The notes below the pieces were generated by a model that searched no databases, was not told where the DNA came from, and saw only the letters and a list, made by a program, of their open reading frames with translations. Below are positions 48,091 to 61,500 of a stretch of DNA of 64,000 nt, one piece after another. The DNA is from Riptortus pedestris (Eukaryota > Arthropoda > Insecta > Hemiptera > Alydidae), in assembly GCA_019009955.1 (NCBI GenBank), contig CM032231.1:38554001-38618000 (forward strand). Direction: 5' to 3'. Position 1 is the first letter of the stretch, and the number at the start of each line of letters is the position of its first letter. A program made the translations under genes and the position numbers.

Positions 48091-48488
48091 TCACTAAATA
48101 ACAAGTGTACAGCTTAATTTCAAGTCTCGCTTAAGAGTCAGTACAACCTGTGTCAGCCTGCCTGTGGAGGGAATCTAAGAGAGCCGTTATCAATAGTCAT
48201 TCCGAGGAGTTGTCAGACTCGTTAGACTTCCATTGATTCTTAAGCTCTGGTCATGAACTTATAATCTCCCTTGGCAGGGATAGAACCTGCACCTATTTTT
48301 ACTTTCAACTTACTGATGGTACTGGTAGATGTATCCATACCTGGCAACCGGCACCCCCTCAATAATGGTCGCTATGGGTAACATAAATCATAATGGCTGG
48401 ATGTGGTGTTAGCAGCTTGTAGTTTAAACTACTTGTTGTGCTTCTTAAAATACAAAATAATTCATAAGACGCACAGTAAAGTACTCAC

Positions 48489-48753
48489 GCAAGAAGTAGA
48501 GCCCAATCCAATCATGAGGTGAAGGAGCTTCAACAGACCAGCTGACTTGGACAAGGCAGGCTAGAGGCTCTCTTTGGAGCGAGAGTAGCTCAGCTCTAAG
48601 CCAGCTCCAGCCTGCCCTCGGCACTACTCCCTGATTCACATAGAGGCAATCCGCTCCTTCAGCAGACGCCCCACCTGCCTCCTCCTCCTCCTCCTCCTCT
48701 TCGTCCGCCCGACGCCCAGCTCCATCTGAGGTATCCACTCTGCTCAACTCACA
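48489..48753 (-). CDS. Internal coding exon, HECW-type E3 ligase N-terminal domain (candidate)
   Basis: On the - strand an 88-codon open frame runs between a pyrimidine-rich acceptor (TTATTTTTCAGGTAG|TG) and a consensus donor (TTGC|GTGAGTAC). It has no in-frame Met, so it is internal. It encodes an acidic run (eight Glu at 48676-48699), then a C-terminal stretch ACLVQVSWSVEAPSPHDWIG followed by LYFL. W-x-x-E...DWIGLY is the signature of the HECW N-terminal beta-sandwich (also weakly like SKICH). HECW proteins are NEDD4-family HECT ubiquitin ligases. The exon is GC-rich against AT-rich surroundings, as expected for coding DNA. Further exons (C2, WW, HECT) were not found in the window; they would lie to the left across repeat-filled introns or outside. 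The first possible acceptor AG (48758) would put a TAG in frame, hence the second AG is preferred. Confidence 0.6.
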
Positions 48754-48927
48754 CTACCTGAAAAATAAAAAAGGATAAACATTTGTAAATTACTATTTCT
48801 TAATTCCTTGTATGGATAATATTAATTGAAAAAAGAACACATCTTGGCTATTTTTGGCATGAAATATGTATGCACCAAGCAAACTACTAGCCTAGCCTGT
48901 CAAAAACAAATAGCTTCATAATGACAA

Positions 48928-49368
48928 AAGTGTGTCACGCAGGGGCTGCGTAAACTAAGCAGATTTCCCACGTGATGTTTTACAATAGAGAAATTTCATG
49001 AGAGCCGAGCAGTTAAGGAAACGGCTGAACTAGCTTTTTGCAGGAAAGTCACTCGTCCGTTAGCCGCCCAGATTTAATAAAAATGCAAATATCTCGGTTA
49101 ATATTCAAGACAGAGAATAAATGTATATAACAATATTTATAGTAAATTTAATTTGCAATAAGATTGGTTCTGTACAATTTTTCGATCCGGATCGTATAGT
49201 AACGGAGTATTTCGAATTTTCGAAAATCCTCCCCTCTAAACCCCCCCTTCCCACTGGTCTGACTTCAGCCGTTAATGAACTAGATCTTTCTTTTTACATA
49301 AAACGACTAAATATCTAGTTTGGTAACGATCAAACAAAAATTGCGACTGCTAGAGCGGTAACAGACAA

Positions 49369-49432
<64 letters not shown>

Positions 49433-49558
49433 TTTTGAACGGACCTCATTTTCGTCATCTACTAGGTAGGATTGATGGACATTTAGTGAAAAATTTCGAA
49501 AATTCCGCCATGAGTACAACCTCAATAGCTGATATCCCTTAAGGGAAATCAGCTAAAA
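48928..49558 (+). mobile_element. HINE-like family, near-complete copy (module I)
   Basis: GTGTGTCACGCAGGGGCTGC, AGCAGATTTCCCACGTG, module I, C tract, (TA)n 49374-49429, and 3' end ATCCCTTAAGGGAAATCAGC-TAAAA. The copy lies upstream (on the - strand sense) of the HECW-like exon. Confidence 0.88.
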
Positions 49559-49849
49559 TTCCATGTATAGTATTGTTTTATTGCATATTCAGAATTTTTT
49601 TTTTAGTAGTTCATTCCAAAATGGAAGGCAAAATAATTGCTACCACTCTGAAAAATGTTCATGCCGAATTACAATGGCAATGATGGGAAGATTTAGACAT
49701 TAATAATGTTAAATTTAATGAAGGAACTTAGGAGCCTTTTGAATTCACTAAAGGAAAGCATACCTTAAATATATCAAATGAGGAGAAGTGCTAATAGACT
49801 GCTTCATAATAAAAGACTCATGATAATGGAGATATTTTGAAGGATAAGC

Positions 49850-50290
49850 AGGAAGGAGCACTTTCAAACATGGCAGAATCTGAATCGTTTAAATGAAAAA
49901 ATTATAGAGCTACAGTGTTTTCTTCACAGCCAATAAGATCCTATCACTGTTCATTTTTCAGAGGTTAGACAAGAGGAAATTGGGAGAGCATGAGAGTGGA
50001 TTTCACCCCGTGGAGATTGACCTCAGATGATCTCTTGACAAATGTTTCAAGGAGGCCCTTGTGAATAATGTTGATTTTCATTTATTTCTGGTAGGCATAT
50101 GACAGTCCAGGTAGGCTAAAGTTGCTGGAGACATTACAGTCATTGGGTAAATCTAGCAAGCTTATCAGATACACAAGGATAACTCTGAAATGGACTTCCA
50201 GAAATGTCAAAATAATCTCAGATGGATTTGGGGTCACTACTTAAGAGAAGAGGGTCCAAAATTACCTGTGCCATTTAACCTTGACATGAA
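49850..50290 (+). pseudogene. LINE reverse-transcriptase remnant
   Basis: Around 50095-50240 one frame reads AYDSPGRLKLLETLQSLGKS then SKLIRYTRITLKW, like the RT motif A region (F-x-K-A-[FY]-DS...R..L...L...G). Motifs B and C (YADD-like box) are not found. Confidence 0.5.
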
Positions 50291-51248
50291 AATAAAAATC
50301 CTACAAATAAGGAGAAATTTTCATGCCCAAAAACTCTGTTATATTTAAGAGAAAACGATTTTCCTAGGTCATCTCTATTAGGTGTCTGAGTTATCTGAAA
50401 TCCTCATGATTGCATTGATCGATCAAATGGGATGTAAACTGACCTGCCCAATTAGGTCACTAAAGTACCAGGCCCAACTATCCTTGAGATGATAACTTTT
50501 AGTGAGAAGGTCTCCCTCCTTGTCGACAACATTTAGCCTGTTCCTTAACAAATCCCTGCCTTAGGCTTTCGACACCCTCAACGAAATGCCAGGCCTCTCA
50601 GGACTAAAAATATTCCTGTATGTCCTCTAGTTTTCATGTTCATTTGTAATCTTTTCAATATGCACCAGTCTTTTCTGCTTCTCCTATAGGAGTATGAATT
50701 ATATGTAAAGTGTGGTTTCCTTTGGAGCATTTTCAGTCTTGCCTCATTTCTTTTTGAATTGGCTCTTCACATTGAAACCAAGGGTTCCTTTACTTCACCA
50801 ACTACTGAACCAGCATCTTCCATACCACCTCTTTCAACCTCACTTCCCCTGCACTTAGATCTCCCTGGCACTGATAATGTAGCCTCAAATTTGCATAATG
50901 TAAGTATATATATAAGGATATTAAACCAATGTCCATTTCCCTAAGACTTGGGATGAAAACAAAAAATTAAAGCTGTAGTTGTTACAATGGTGTGCATGAA
51001 TTCTTTTAAAAAAAAAAATGAAATATTGACAGTTCAAATGCAGTATGAAATATATTGTTGAGTATGCAGCAAGCAATGTCTCCAGCAATGCGGGACTATA
51101 TTTTTATGTATATAATATTATACGGGCTACTCCCGTGTTATTTGTTAATTAATTAGCCAGTTTTCTCTGTTTCTATTGAAGTAGAAATTAAAAATAATGC
51201 ATGTGCATGAGTGTAAAACTAATGGTGCATAAATGTATATATTAAAAT

Positions 51249-51440
51249 AATGTTTTTATTAACATTAATTTATGGTACCATGGCTAACCAGGACAGTTTA
51301 ACTACAGATTGCCACCTATTTCTGCCTGGGGTGAGATTAAGGATTGTATTAAGTGTGTTTCTTACTAAAAACTTTGCTAACATGGCTGTTCATCACAGGA
51401 ATCAAACACAGAACTCTAGGTTTAGGAAGTATGTTAAGGC
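51249..51440 (-). repeat. Old SINE copy near ACAP
   Basis: GTTTTTATTAACATTAATTT, then GGCTAACCAGGACAGTTTAA, CTGCCTGGGGTGAGATTAAG and the relic CAGGAATCAAACACAGAACT of the B-box region. Confidence 0.65.
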
Positions 51441-52778
51441 CAAAGCAAAAATTAAAAAAAAGAATAAATAAAACAAACTGACTAGATTCGCCAATTTTAC
51501 AAATAACATACATGCGGCACTTCCAGAGATATCTATAAATCAATATTTTATGTATTTCTATTGTTTATGTGTTTTTGCGAGAGTGATGGGACATACATAA
51601 AGCTCTCATGCGGAGCATTTTCTTAAATGATGTGAAAGTATGTTAAAATAAAAAAATTTGAACAACTGTATTTGATAGATTATTATTAACTTAAATAACT
51701 ATAACACTGTGCAAATGAGACTAAATAACAATTGATATCTTAAATATAATTGAAAGGACCAAGAAAAAATCTTAACTTCCCAATAGAAAAGTAGAGCATT
51801 AAGAGAGCTCATATATTATGAAAACCTAATGTCTTTATGAATAATCATCTAAATGTAGATTCCGACAAACTATAACTAAGTTTTAAGCCCAGAATCAGGT
51901 TATTAACTCCCACAGCTTTTTATAAAATAAGGAAATATACAAAAGGAGGTTGACATACATTTCAGTTAACATAAATCAAAATCATAAGAAATCTATATAA
52001 ATCTAACACAGATTAATTTTCTTAACAAAGAAGCAGTAAAGCTTCATTTATATGAAATGGCAAGAATATTGAAACTAGGAATTTTTAATTGGTTATTAAT
52101 ATATAGAAAAAAGTATACAAACCTCAATAGTGTAAATGGCTTTAACATCGCGGTAATCATACGCTTGCGGGGTAAATCAAAGTCAAATGAAACTGACTAT
52201 TTCATTTATAACATAAATAAAAAGACCGACGGCGTACTACATATAAACTGATCACTGTCCCCTAGAACTGAACAGTTTGACAGATGACAAGTCTGACTAC
52301 AGGCAGAGTTGACTACAAACAACATAACAGTGTTGCCTCTGACAATTTTCGCATATTTTATATTTAAAATTTACTTTCGCATAAAAGAGTTTTATTTATG
52401 ATTCTTAAAATATAAGACAAAATAATAGTTTTAAGAGTTGTTTGTCATGAAAATAGAATTTAAGTATACAAATTCCCTTGAGGGCGCAGCTATGGTTGAA
52501 TTAGTTAAAAGTTATACAAAAAACGTATTTATTTATTGCACTAGCAAAAAAATGTGCAAAAGAATATGCTCTTTTGGTCTTGTTTAAATACTTTTATGCT
52601 TCGTAGTGATAAATGTATCGTTAACACTGGTAGTTGGGCCCAGTTACAGCTGATAGCGCTGATCCAACTTATGTTCTGGTTTGAACTGTCTTCACTGCTT
52701 CTTTTCTGACGTGATGACTCAGAGCTAATTTTTACTCTTTTAATTATGTCTAATTTATTGTGAACTCCTCTTTCAAAA
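51441..52778. promoter_or_regulatory. Region upstream of ACAP start; promoter expected here
   Basis: No repeat recognised after the old SINE. An ACAP 5' UTR and promoter should lie in this interval if there is no distant 5' exon. AT-rich (for example TATTTTATATTTAAAATTTA at 52352), but no TATA or initiator can be assigned with confidence. Confidence 0.3.
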
Positions 52779-52831
52779 ATGGTTGCCTCAGTATTGTTTC
52801 AAGAATGTCTTCAAGACTCCCCTAAGTTCAG
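52779..52831 (+). CDS. ACAP exon 1 (start codon, BAR N-terminus)
   Basis: Opens with ATG in context AAAATGG; an in-frame TGA at 52761 excludes extension on this exon. Encodes [17 protein letters not shown] plus two bases of the next codon; donor CAG|GTGAAA. The [10 protein letters not shown] motif is the hallmark start of ACAP BAR domains. Noncoding 5' exons upstream cannot be excluded. Confidence 0.88.
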
Positions 52832-55800
52832 GTGAAAACAAAAATTAATATAGATTACTTTATTCATTTATTTAGACCTTTGTTTTGGAAAGCTTTATTT
52901 CAAAAGAATGACAGTTGATAAACTTTGCAACAAAAGTACTTACATTTTCCTTTTTTCTATGTTGTCATAACTTTTAATGCTAATTTCTTAATTTTTACTT
53001 AATATTGATTCTTCTTACTTTATTTATTTTATTTTGAAGGGCCCAATTGGCCGAGGAAGAGGCCCAAATTGAAATATTAGAGCACAAGCTTGAAAAGGTA
53101 TCCATAAAATTGTATTATCAAATTTTTAGTATTGTATTGAATAAATATAAACCAAGGTTTTCCTTATTATAGGTGCTCAAGACATGTGGAGTAATGATTG
53201 ACAGTGGTAAAACTTATATTAACCATCAAACTGTATTTACTAATAGTTTATGGGACTTGAGTTCTTGCTTCCGAGATAATCCTGAAACTGCCTCTTGCTT
53301 AAACAAAATGATTCAAGGGCTCCAGGAAATGAATAAATTTCAATCGATTCTTCTTGACCAAGCTTCGAGAACTATCCTCAAGAACTTAAGTGACTTCATC
53401 CGAAAGTAATTTTTCTCTTTTTCTAGAAGTAATTTATTTGTGATATAATAGTTTTGTAATGTTTTATCATTTGTCTTTAGAGATATTCGTGGAGTTTGGG
53501 ATTCAAAGCAACTTTTTGAAAAGGTCTCTGGTGAACTTGACATTGCCTTGTCAAGACATTCTCAAGTACCCAAATCTAAGCCAGTTGAAATTGAACAGGC
53601 AAATGGCATAATGCAAGCTACTGTTACATGCTTCAGGTAAAGTTATGCAAGTTATTTCATCAGTATCTTTAATCACATATTTTGTAAATTGTTTGAAATT
53701 AATTTACTCTCTTTTTTAAATAGGCACACAGTCCTAGATTATGTGTATGCAATAAGTATGTTGCAAGCTCACAAAAAGCATGAAATTCTTGGTACGGTAA
53801 GTTTCTTTATTATGTAATAATTACTTTAGATCTTTTATCTAAGTCAAATTGTTTTGTTAATTTGATGCTTATATATTAGTTGAAACTATAATAGATGGTA
53901 TTGGCGCCTGAAATGAAAAATACCTTGAATACATTGGGAATGATTTGGAGGATAATGATTAATTATGCTTTACTTACTGGTAGTACAGCAGACATTTTTA
54001 ATAAAATGTTTATATTTTGTTTATCTCAAGTGTATTGTTTTTAATTTGATTTCATTTTTAGGTGTTGTCATATTTACAAGCATGTAACACTTACTTTCAT
54101 CAGGGTTCAGATCTCTGTGAGGGAATGCAACCATTTTTGAGGAATCTTGACCAAGAGGTATGTAATCAAACTACGACAGTAAACATAAATTCTTTGCCAC
54201 AGACTAATTTATTAAAAGTTTAATGTTGATGAAGCTAAGAGATATATATTTATTATCATCTCCCACTTAAGATAAAGATGCCTAACAATGACAACTAGAT
54301 GTATTAATTTTATTTGTTAGATAAGTATTTTAAAATAGATAAAATCCTTGATAAATATTTTTTAGATTTTGGAAATCAATCATTAATATCATTATATATG
54401 AATACAATAAAGGTTTTGTCTAATCAGTTTTTAGTTTGCTTTTAAATTTTAGTCCTGTGTGTTGTTGGCTTTTATATGAGCCCCACTGTTTTTCCACTTG
54501 ACTACTGTTAATATTTAGAGAAAAAAAGAAAAGAAAGAAGGAAGTTCCGAAATACCCTGAAGAAGCTAGTAGTAGTAGCCTTGACTAGTGAGTGAAACAT
54601 TGGTATATAATACTTTGACGAATGCTCAATACCAGAAGACCTCTATAATAATGACATTGGCCCATAGAAGTCCAAGAAAACATAAAAAAAGTGCTGTTTA
54701 TTTATTGTTGGCATCTGCCAAATATATACATTCATTTATAATTTCAATCTCAACCTAAATTAATTTACTTAGGAATAGGTATGACTGAAGGTACTAGAAA
54801 TATTTGTCCAATTTATAATATTTACTGTTTGTTGGCACTGCAGCTTAGATAACATTACTGATTTAATGAAATAAACTATATTATGAGTTTTTTCCTTGAA
54901 TTTTAATTAATATACTTTATAATTTGTCTACAGATTGTACAGATGAGGTCAGATTCTGCAAAATTAGAAAAAACTTTAGGTGATCGACATACATTAGTAT
55001 CTGCACCTGAGAGAGGTGTAGTTGATTCTGTTGAGGGTTATCTATTCAAACGAACAACAAATGCATTTAAAACTTGGCATCGAAGATGGTTCTGTATCAA
55101 GAATAATCAACTTGTTTATAGAAAGAGAACTGGTAAGTCATATAATTCATTCACCTGAAACTAATATATTTCTGGTTATAAATTATATTATTGCACATAT
55201 GTTTTTAAGGAGAATGACAATAGTTCAAGCATACTGCAAGTCTTTTCATGCAGTCTGTCTTTTGTCTTCAATCATACTGGTTACTCATTTTTATTTTTAG
55301 CAGATTTCCCTTAAGAGAAATCAGCTATTGTGGTTGTACTCATGATGTGATTTTCAAAAAATTTCCTCAAATGTCCATTGATCCTACCCAGGAGATGACG
55401 AAAATGAGGGTGCTCAAAACTATAAGTCTATATAGGACCCAGGGGGGGGGGAGATTTTGGAAATTCAAAATATCTGTTAATATGTGCTGGATCGAAAAGT
55501 TGAGACCCAGCTTCAACTCTCTCTGTATTGAATATTAACTGAGATATTTCCATATCTTAGTTTTGGCCATCAGTAAACCTCCACTCCTACTCATGACATT
55601 AACAATAAGCTGTCGTATCATGAACTCTTCATCTCAAGGTTAAATATTATACCAAATATGGTTTTCATTGAACTTTTACTTTATGAGATGCATATAAATA
55701 TGTTATGTGATGACATCATCAATAAAGATTTGTTTTCCTTAATCAAAAATATTTATTTGATCTATACAATGCCTGAATTGTCCTCTCATACACAATTCTG

Positions 55801-58518
55801 AGAGTGGTTGGTAAAACTAATTAAGAAAAATATATAGGAACTTAATAGAAATTGAATGAAAAGTATAAGTAGCTGGTTTTATATCCAACGGACTTACAGA
55901 CTGACACAACAATGATTATTATAATTATTAATTGTATTTCTTTGTTTAATAGGTGAAGATCATTATACAATTATGGAAGAGGATTTAAAGTTATGTTCTG
56001 TCAGACCATCTTTGGATTCCGAGCGTCGTTTCTGCTTTGAAGTTATTTCTCCTACAAGGTTTGTTTCAACAAAATTACTGCTTCCTATCTGCCAGCTTTA
56101 AAATTTAGCACCAAATTAGAATATGTATGGTAGAGGTTTAATGACTGTCTAGGAATCAGTGCGGGCACTGAGCGCAAGTTATGTTTTTAAGAGAATATAA
56201 TCTTATACAAATCCCTTCTTCTGCTAGGCTCTAATTAAAAATTCATTTCCTTCAACTAGGGATGCTTAACCCAACCAAATTACACGCATGGGTGTACGTG
56301 CATGCATGCGAGCAAGTGTAACAACATGGGATATAATTATAAAAGATAATTGAAAGGAAGAATAGATCTTTTATTCTTGTAAAAAAATATAAAAGATAGT
56401 TTTTATTAAGTATTGGTCTATTTTAACTTTTGCCATATTCATATAATGGAGTAAGTTTTATAACATTTAAATAAATTGTTTGATAGAATTGCTGGTGTTG
56501 AAGATGCTTGGTAGTAAAAATTTGCCTGGCCAGACGTATAAATAAATAATAAAATAACACCAATTTGCTTTAATTCTGTAAACACTATTATTCAAACCTA
56601 GTTGTAAGGAGCCATCTAGATCACATTTTTATGGAGTTCGGTTTTAACCATTGGTTTCTGCCAGAAAATACTCTCTTCATTTATTAATAGTATTGAAATT
56701 CTTGATATTTTTGCTCGAAATCCCAGAAGTGAAAGGATCTTAAATACATTTTTGATAAAGTATTTTTACTTTTGTATATTCCAAATATTATTCACATTCC
56801 TTCTCCCCAAGGCTTTGATTAGACTTCCATTTTCACTTACCTTATTTCTCTAAGATGATGTCTATTTTTACTATGCAGTACAGATCACTTTTGACTTCAT
56901 ATTTAAAGTTAGTTAATCCTATAACTTTTGCTATTTTTATAACTTGTATAATATAATATCTATACGATATTCTTTTCCTCAAAATCACTTTTTATCGCTT
57001 GGTCCAGTTGTTTTATAAGTATTTATTAATTTGTAATAATTATTTAATTTTGTTTTCTATATATATGCATAGGTGTCACATGCTTCAAGCAGATTCTGAA
57101 GATAGCTACACTCAATGGATTACTGCTTTGCAACAAGGCATTGGAGATGCATTACAGCTTGTTATCCATAACTCTGACTCGGATAAAAAGCTGTCTGCAA
57201 TCGATAAAAGCAATAACAATAAAAGATCAAAGTAAGAGATGTTAACATTAATTTTCATGTGCTTGTATTTTTCTTTTAATCTTTATATATATAATTCTAC
57301 TGTATGTGTGTATGTCTCTGAACTCCTTCTAAATGGCTGGACCGATTTGAATGATTTTTTTTGTATGTGTTTGGGTGACGACCTGGATGGTTTAGATTCA
57401 CAAATCAGCTCGGCAGATGGAGGAGGGGTTGTAAGGGAGGCCTAAAATTAAAAATAGCGATATTTCGTTTCCTATTGGTTTTTCGGCAAATATGTACAGA
57501 ATAAAAGTTGTTTATTTTGTTATTTAAAGTAACCTTTATTATATTCACTTTTGTCGTATAAAAAAAGTATAAACGAGACATACACTAAAAAATTAAAGTG
57601 GGGGCCAACAATTTTATTGGGCACTAACGATTGATCTGAACTTAATAAAACTCTATATGTAAATTAGCATTAATTCTTCCATGATTATAAGCTATATTAA
57701 ATTAATTCGTGATATTTCATTTTCTATTTGTTTTTAGGCAAACTTGCATATAACAAAAGTTGTTTTTTCTGTTATTAAAAGTAGCTTTTGATTTAATCAC
57801 AGTATTATTAAATTTAATATCCTAATCGCTTGAAATATTATGCAGGACAATGCCTGTCGGGTTCGCTAGTCTCAATAAATAAATTACATTATCTTCCTGT
57901 TCATATACCAAGTATCACTGATTCCTATATCTTCTGTTAAATTTTTAGGCACATAATTATCTGGTTAAGTTTAGAAATACATTGACTAAATTGCTAAATA
58001 GTCATTAAGAAATACATTAACACATATAGGTTTATATTATTAATTTTTAACAGTTTAATTTGATTTAATTAAGTATGTGTAGGATGCTATCACTTGATTC
58101 AGTCTGGTACGGTTAAATTTTATATGTCCTCTCCACACATTCTCAAGTATAGCAATGTTTATAATGTCTGGATGGATCTCTGTGACAAGACTAATTTAAA
58201 TAAACTATATTTTTGCATTTATATAATAGAATTAAATGTGTCAACCCTTAGGTTGCTACGGACTGATATATCAGTTCGGGGTTTTGTGCAAGGAATACTA
58301 TAATAGTTTGAAGTGTTTAGGGCTCGATTCCTACAAGCTATTAGATTATTTCCTCCTCCTTTGCCATCTGTTGCCTTTTTATAAAAAATGCAGTGTACTT
58401 CAAGGCCGATAGATGACAGGGAGCAAGTTATAAGGGTTGAATTTACAAATAATTATGTTGAATGACCATGGGGTAATTAGTGTTCAAGTGGTAAATTAGG
58501 AGTGACGTGAATTAGATA

Positions 58519-58570
<52 letters not shown>

Positions 58571-61500
58571 TAGACTCCCGATTATCCGAAACCCGATTAA
58601 CCGATTCTCTCGCTTAACCGAAACATTTTGAGTTGCTAGGGAGGGGGAAAAAAATTACTTCGTCCTAGCTTTGCGGAAAGAGGCGTGAGAAGAGGGTGTG
58701 GGAGCACGAGGGAGGGTCGACAGTCCCACGGATGTGAAGATCTGTTTCTCCGAACCTCTTAGGTTCGGGTCCAGTGAGTATTGAAGAGTTCCTTCTATAC
58801 TCGGTGGTCTGGTCTTAGTAAACAAACCTAGCTTCCTGTTGGAAACAGTTAAAGGCAGTGCCTTCAGTCAGCCTTCAACTTACGCAGAGTGAAGTGCTGT
58901 TCTTTTTCTTCTTTGGTTTGAAAGTGGAGTGATTTTAAAGTCATGAGTGAAAAACGTAAGCGTACTGTTGTATCGTTGGAGACCAAGTTAGAAGACGCTA
59001 TAGGCGAAAGTTAAGGACTACAATTTTCGGAAGAATTGAAGAACATTCAATCAATTTATTAGAAGCCTTAAAATTGGTTATATGAAAAGATGTTGTATAC
59101 ATGCTAGCTGATGCTTGGGAAGAGATTCCATCTTCAAATTTAAAAAATTCATGGAGTAAAATTAGACCTTTAGAAGTTGATCAATGTGAAGATCCACGAC
59201 AACCAGATGAAGATGAAATCAGCAGGCAATCAGAAGGAATAAATGTTGAAATTCTTACCATTTTCACTAAAATTCAAGGATGCGAAAACGTTGAAGAAAC
59301 TGATGTGAAACAATGGGTCGATTCTGATGATAGATTTAGCATTACATTGACTGACGATGACATCGCAGACCAAAGATTGTCTCCAAAGAAGAAGAAGATT
59401 ATGATCCCGTCGAAATTGGAACAGAAGCTCGCATTACACACACCCAAGCGACAGATGCTCTGGAGACGGTGCTTCGATACATCGAACAACAACCTACCTC
59501 CTGCCGTTCTGATATACTTACCCTTCAGAAATGGCGTGACTACGCATCGACAAAAAAAATTTCAGAAGCTTGGCAAAGAAAAATCACCGACTTTTTTAAA
59601 CGATGAAGTTTTTTTTTTCTTTCATTTTTCTTTTTAAATCTATAGTTTTATAAATACATATGTACGTAGTTATTTTAATTGTTAAATAAAATAAGTTTTT
59701 TTTCAAGTACATAAACGTGTTTTTTATTCTAATTGATCCATTTTCACGCAGAAATTACGGACTCCCGTTTAACCGAAATTTTCGCTTATCCGAAACCCCT
59801 CGGTCCCGAAGGTTTCGGTTAATCGGTAGTCTACTGTATATATATATATATATATAATAGTATTTAAAAAAGGAGAATGAACACTCATATTTATATATCC
59901 AGAGCTGTGTGGAATATATCAGAATTCGCTAAAGGAAAGTAGAGTGTTGTAATGGCTGTTTGTGAGTGATCTGGTGGCTCTGGGGACATTTAATGGTGAC
60001 TGTAAGTGATGATTAAATAAATAATTTTGTCATATCTGTTGGTGCAGACCGTCATCACTTTTTGATTGTCGAGTACAGTTGGCAAGCGCTTTCGATGCAA
60101 AGGTACTGTCTTCAAGCCATCTAGAGTTGAAGATGGTGCCATCGCATCAAAAGCGCTTGCCAGCTGTACTCGGTTATCAGCCAATGATGACGGTCTCCAC
60201 CTACAGGTATGACAATAGTATCATCTAAACTGGCGGTTCTAACCCTTTATTTGATTTACCAAATAAATAATATTAATGAATTAATGAAAGATGAGATGCA
60301 GGGTGAGGGTTGTTTATCAGCATTTGCATGAAGCTGAACCTTGTATAATTGCAGAGAGACTGAATTTTGTGAAATCTTGGACAGGAAAGCAGATGATGAT
60401 AATGTCTCAGATAGAGATAGAATAAAACTTGCATTGTGCAAAGAGATTTTTACATTGAGTTAGTAGTTGCATAATGTTGACTTTATAATTAATTTAGACC
60501 CAAATTATGAAACTTCATGTTTGAAATCATTATTTTCAACTTTCTTGTTTTTATCTCATAAAAATAATTATTTCAACTACGTGATTTCTTCTGAGTTATA
60601 TTCAGTTAATAAAATTTATTATCTTATAAAATGATTGTAATATATCAACTCTCACATTCTTATTGAGCCATGTATCATAAATTCAACATGTATTTAGTTT
60701 ATTAACTTTTAATTAATTGATTTTAGGATTTGGGAACAACTTGCCAAAATTCCTGGAAACGAATTCTGCTGTGATTGTAAGAATCCAGACCCAAGATGGG
60801 CTAGTATAAATCTAGGAATTACGTTATGTATAGGTAAGAATTGTATAAATAATATTGTGAACACATCTTACAACCCAATGAATAACCTATTTTTAAAATT
60901 AAAAATAATACTTAAGAATGGTACTTAAAAGGATAGTACACAGCCTTCCCCTCACAGATTTGAACTGGAAATTTGTAATTTGTCGTGCCTAATGAAAAAC
61001 AAATTCTGTTAAAGCGAGAGAACGCACTTCTCACACATTTATCAAAGAAAAAATGTTTGCTAGACTGTTTTGAGGTGTTGCAATACAGGGTACGGTACCA
61101 TAACTTCCTTTTTTAAATTGCGCACCATTTAGTCGTTTGACTTAGTAGCGGAGTGCTAGTGGTCTGGTTCAAGAGGCGGGTCTTTAAAGTTTTATACTAA
61201 CACACTTCAGTCACAATCATGCATTGGAACAGTGTGGAGCATGCATTTACTGTTGAGGCCTACTTTTCGAGCGGTTGTTCTGTGATCGCAACCCAGCATG
61301 TCTTTCGGAATCGCTTTAATTTAGCCCCATTGGCGCCTGCCCCAGACCGGAAATCAATTGTTACATGGGTCACTACGTTCAGACAAACTGAAAGTGCAGA
61401 AGACGTAGAACTGGAGTCCCTCGGCCCATTAGATCACCTGATAACATTGAGGCAGTGAGAGCTTCAATTTTGCGATCACCACAGCTTTCTGCACGCAAAC

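Noticed and set aside
57239..57445. Possible alternative last exon of ACAP after exon 9
   Set aside because: The sequence is the dispersed 298-bp-unit repeat in reverse orientation.
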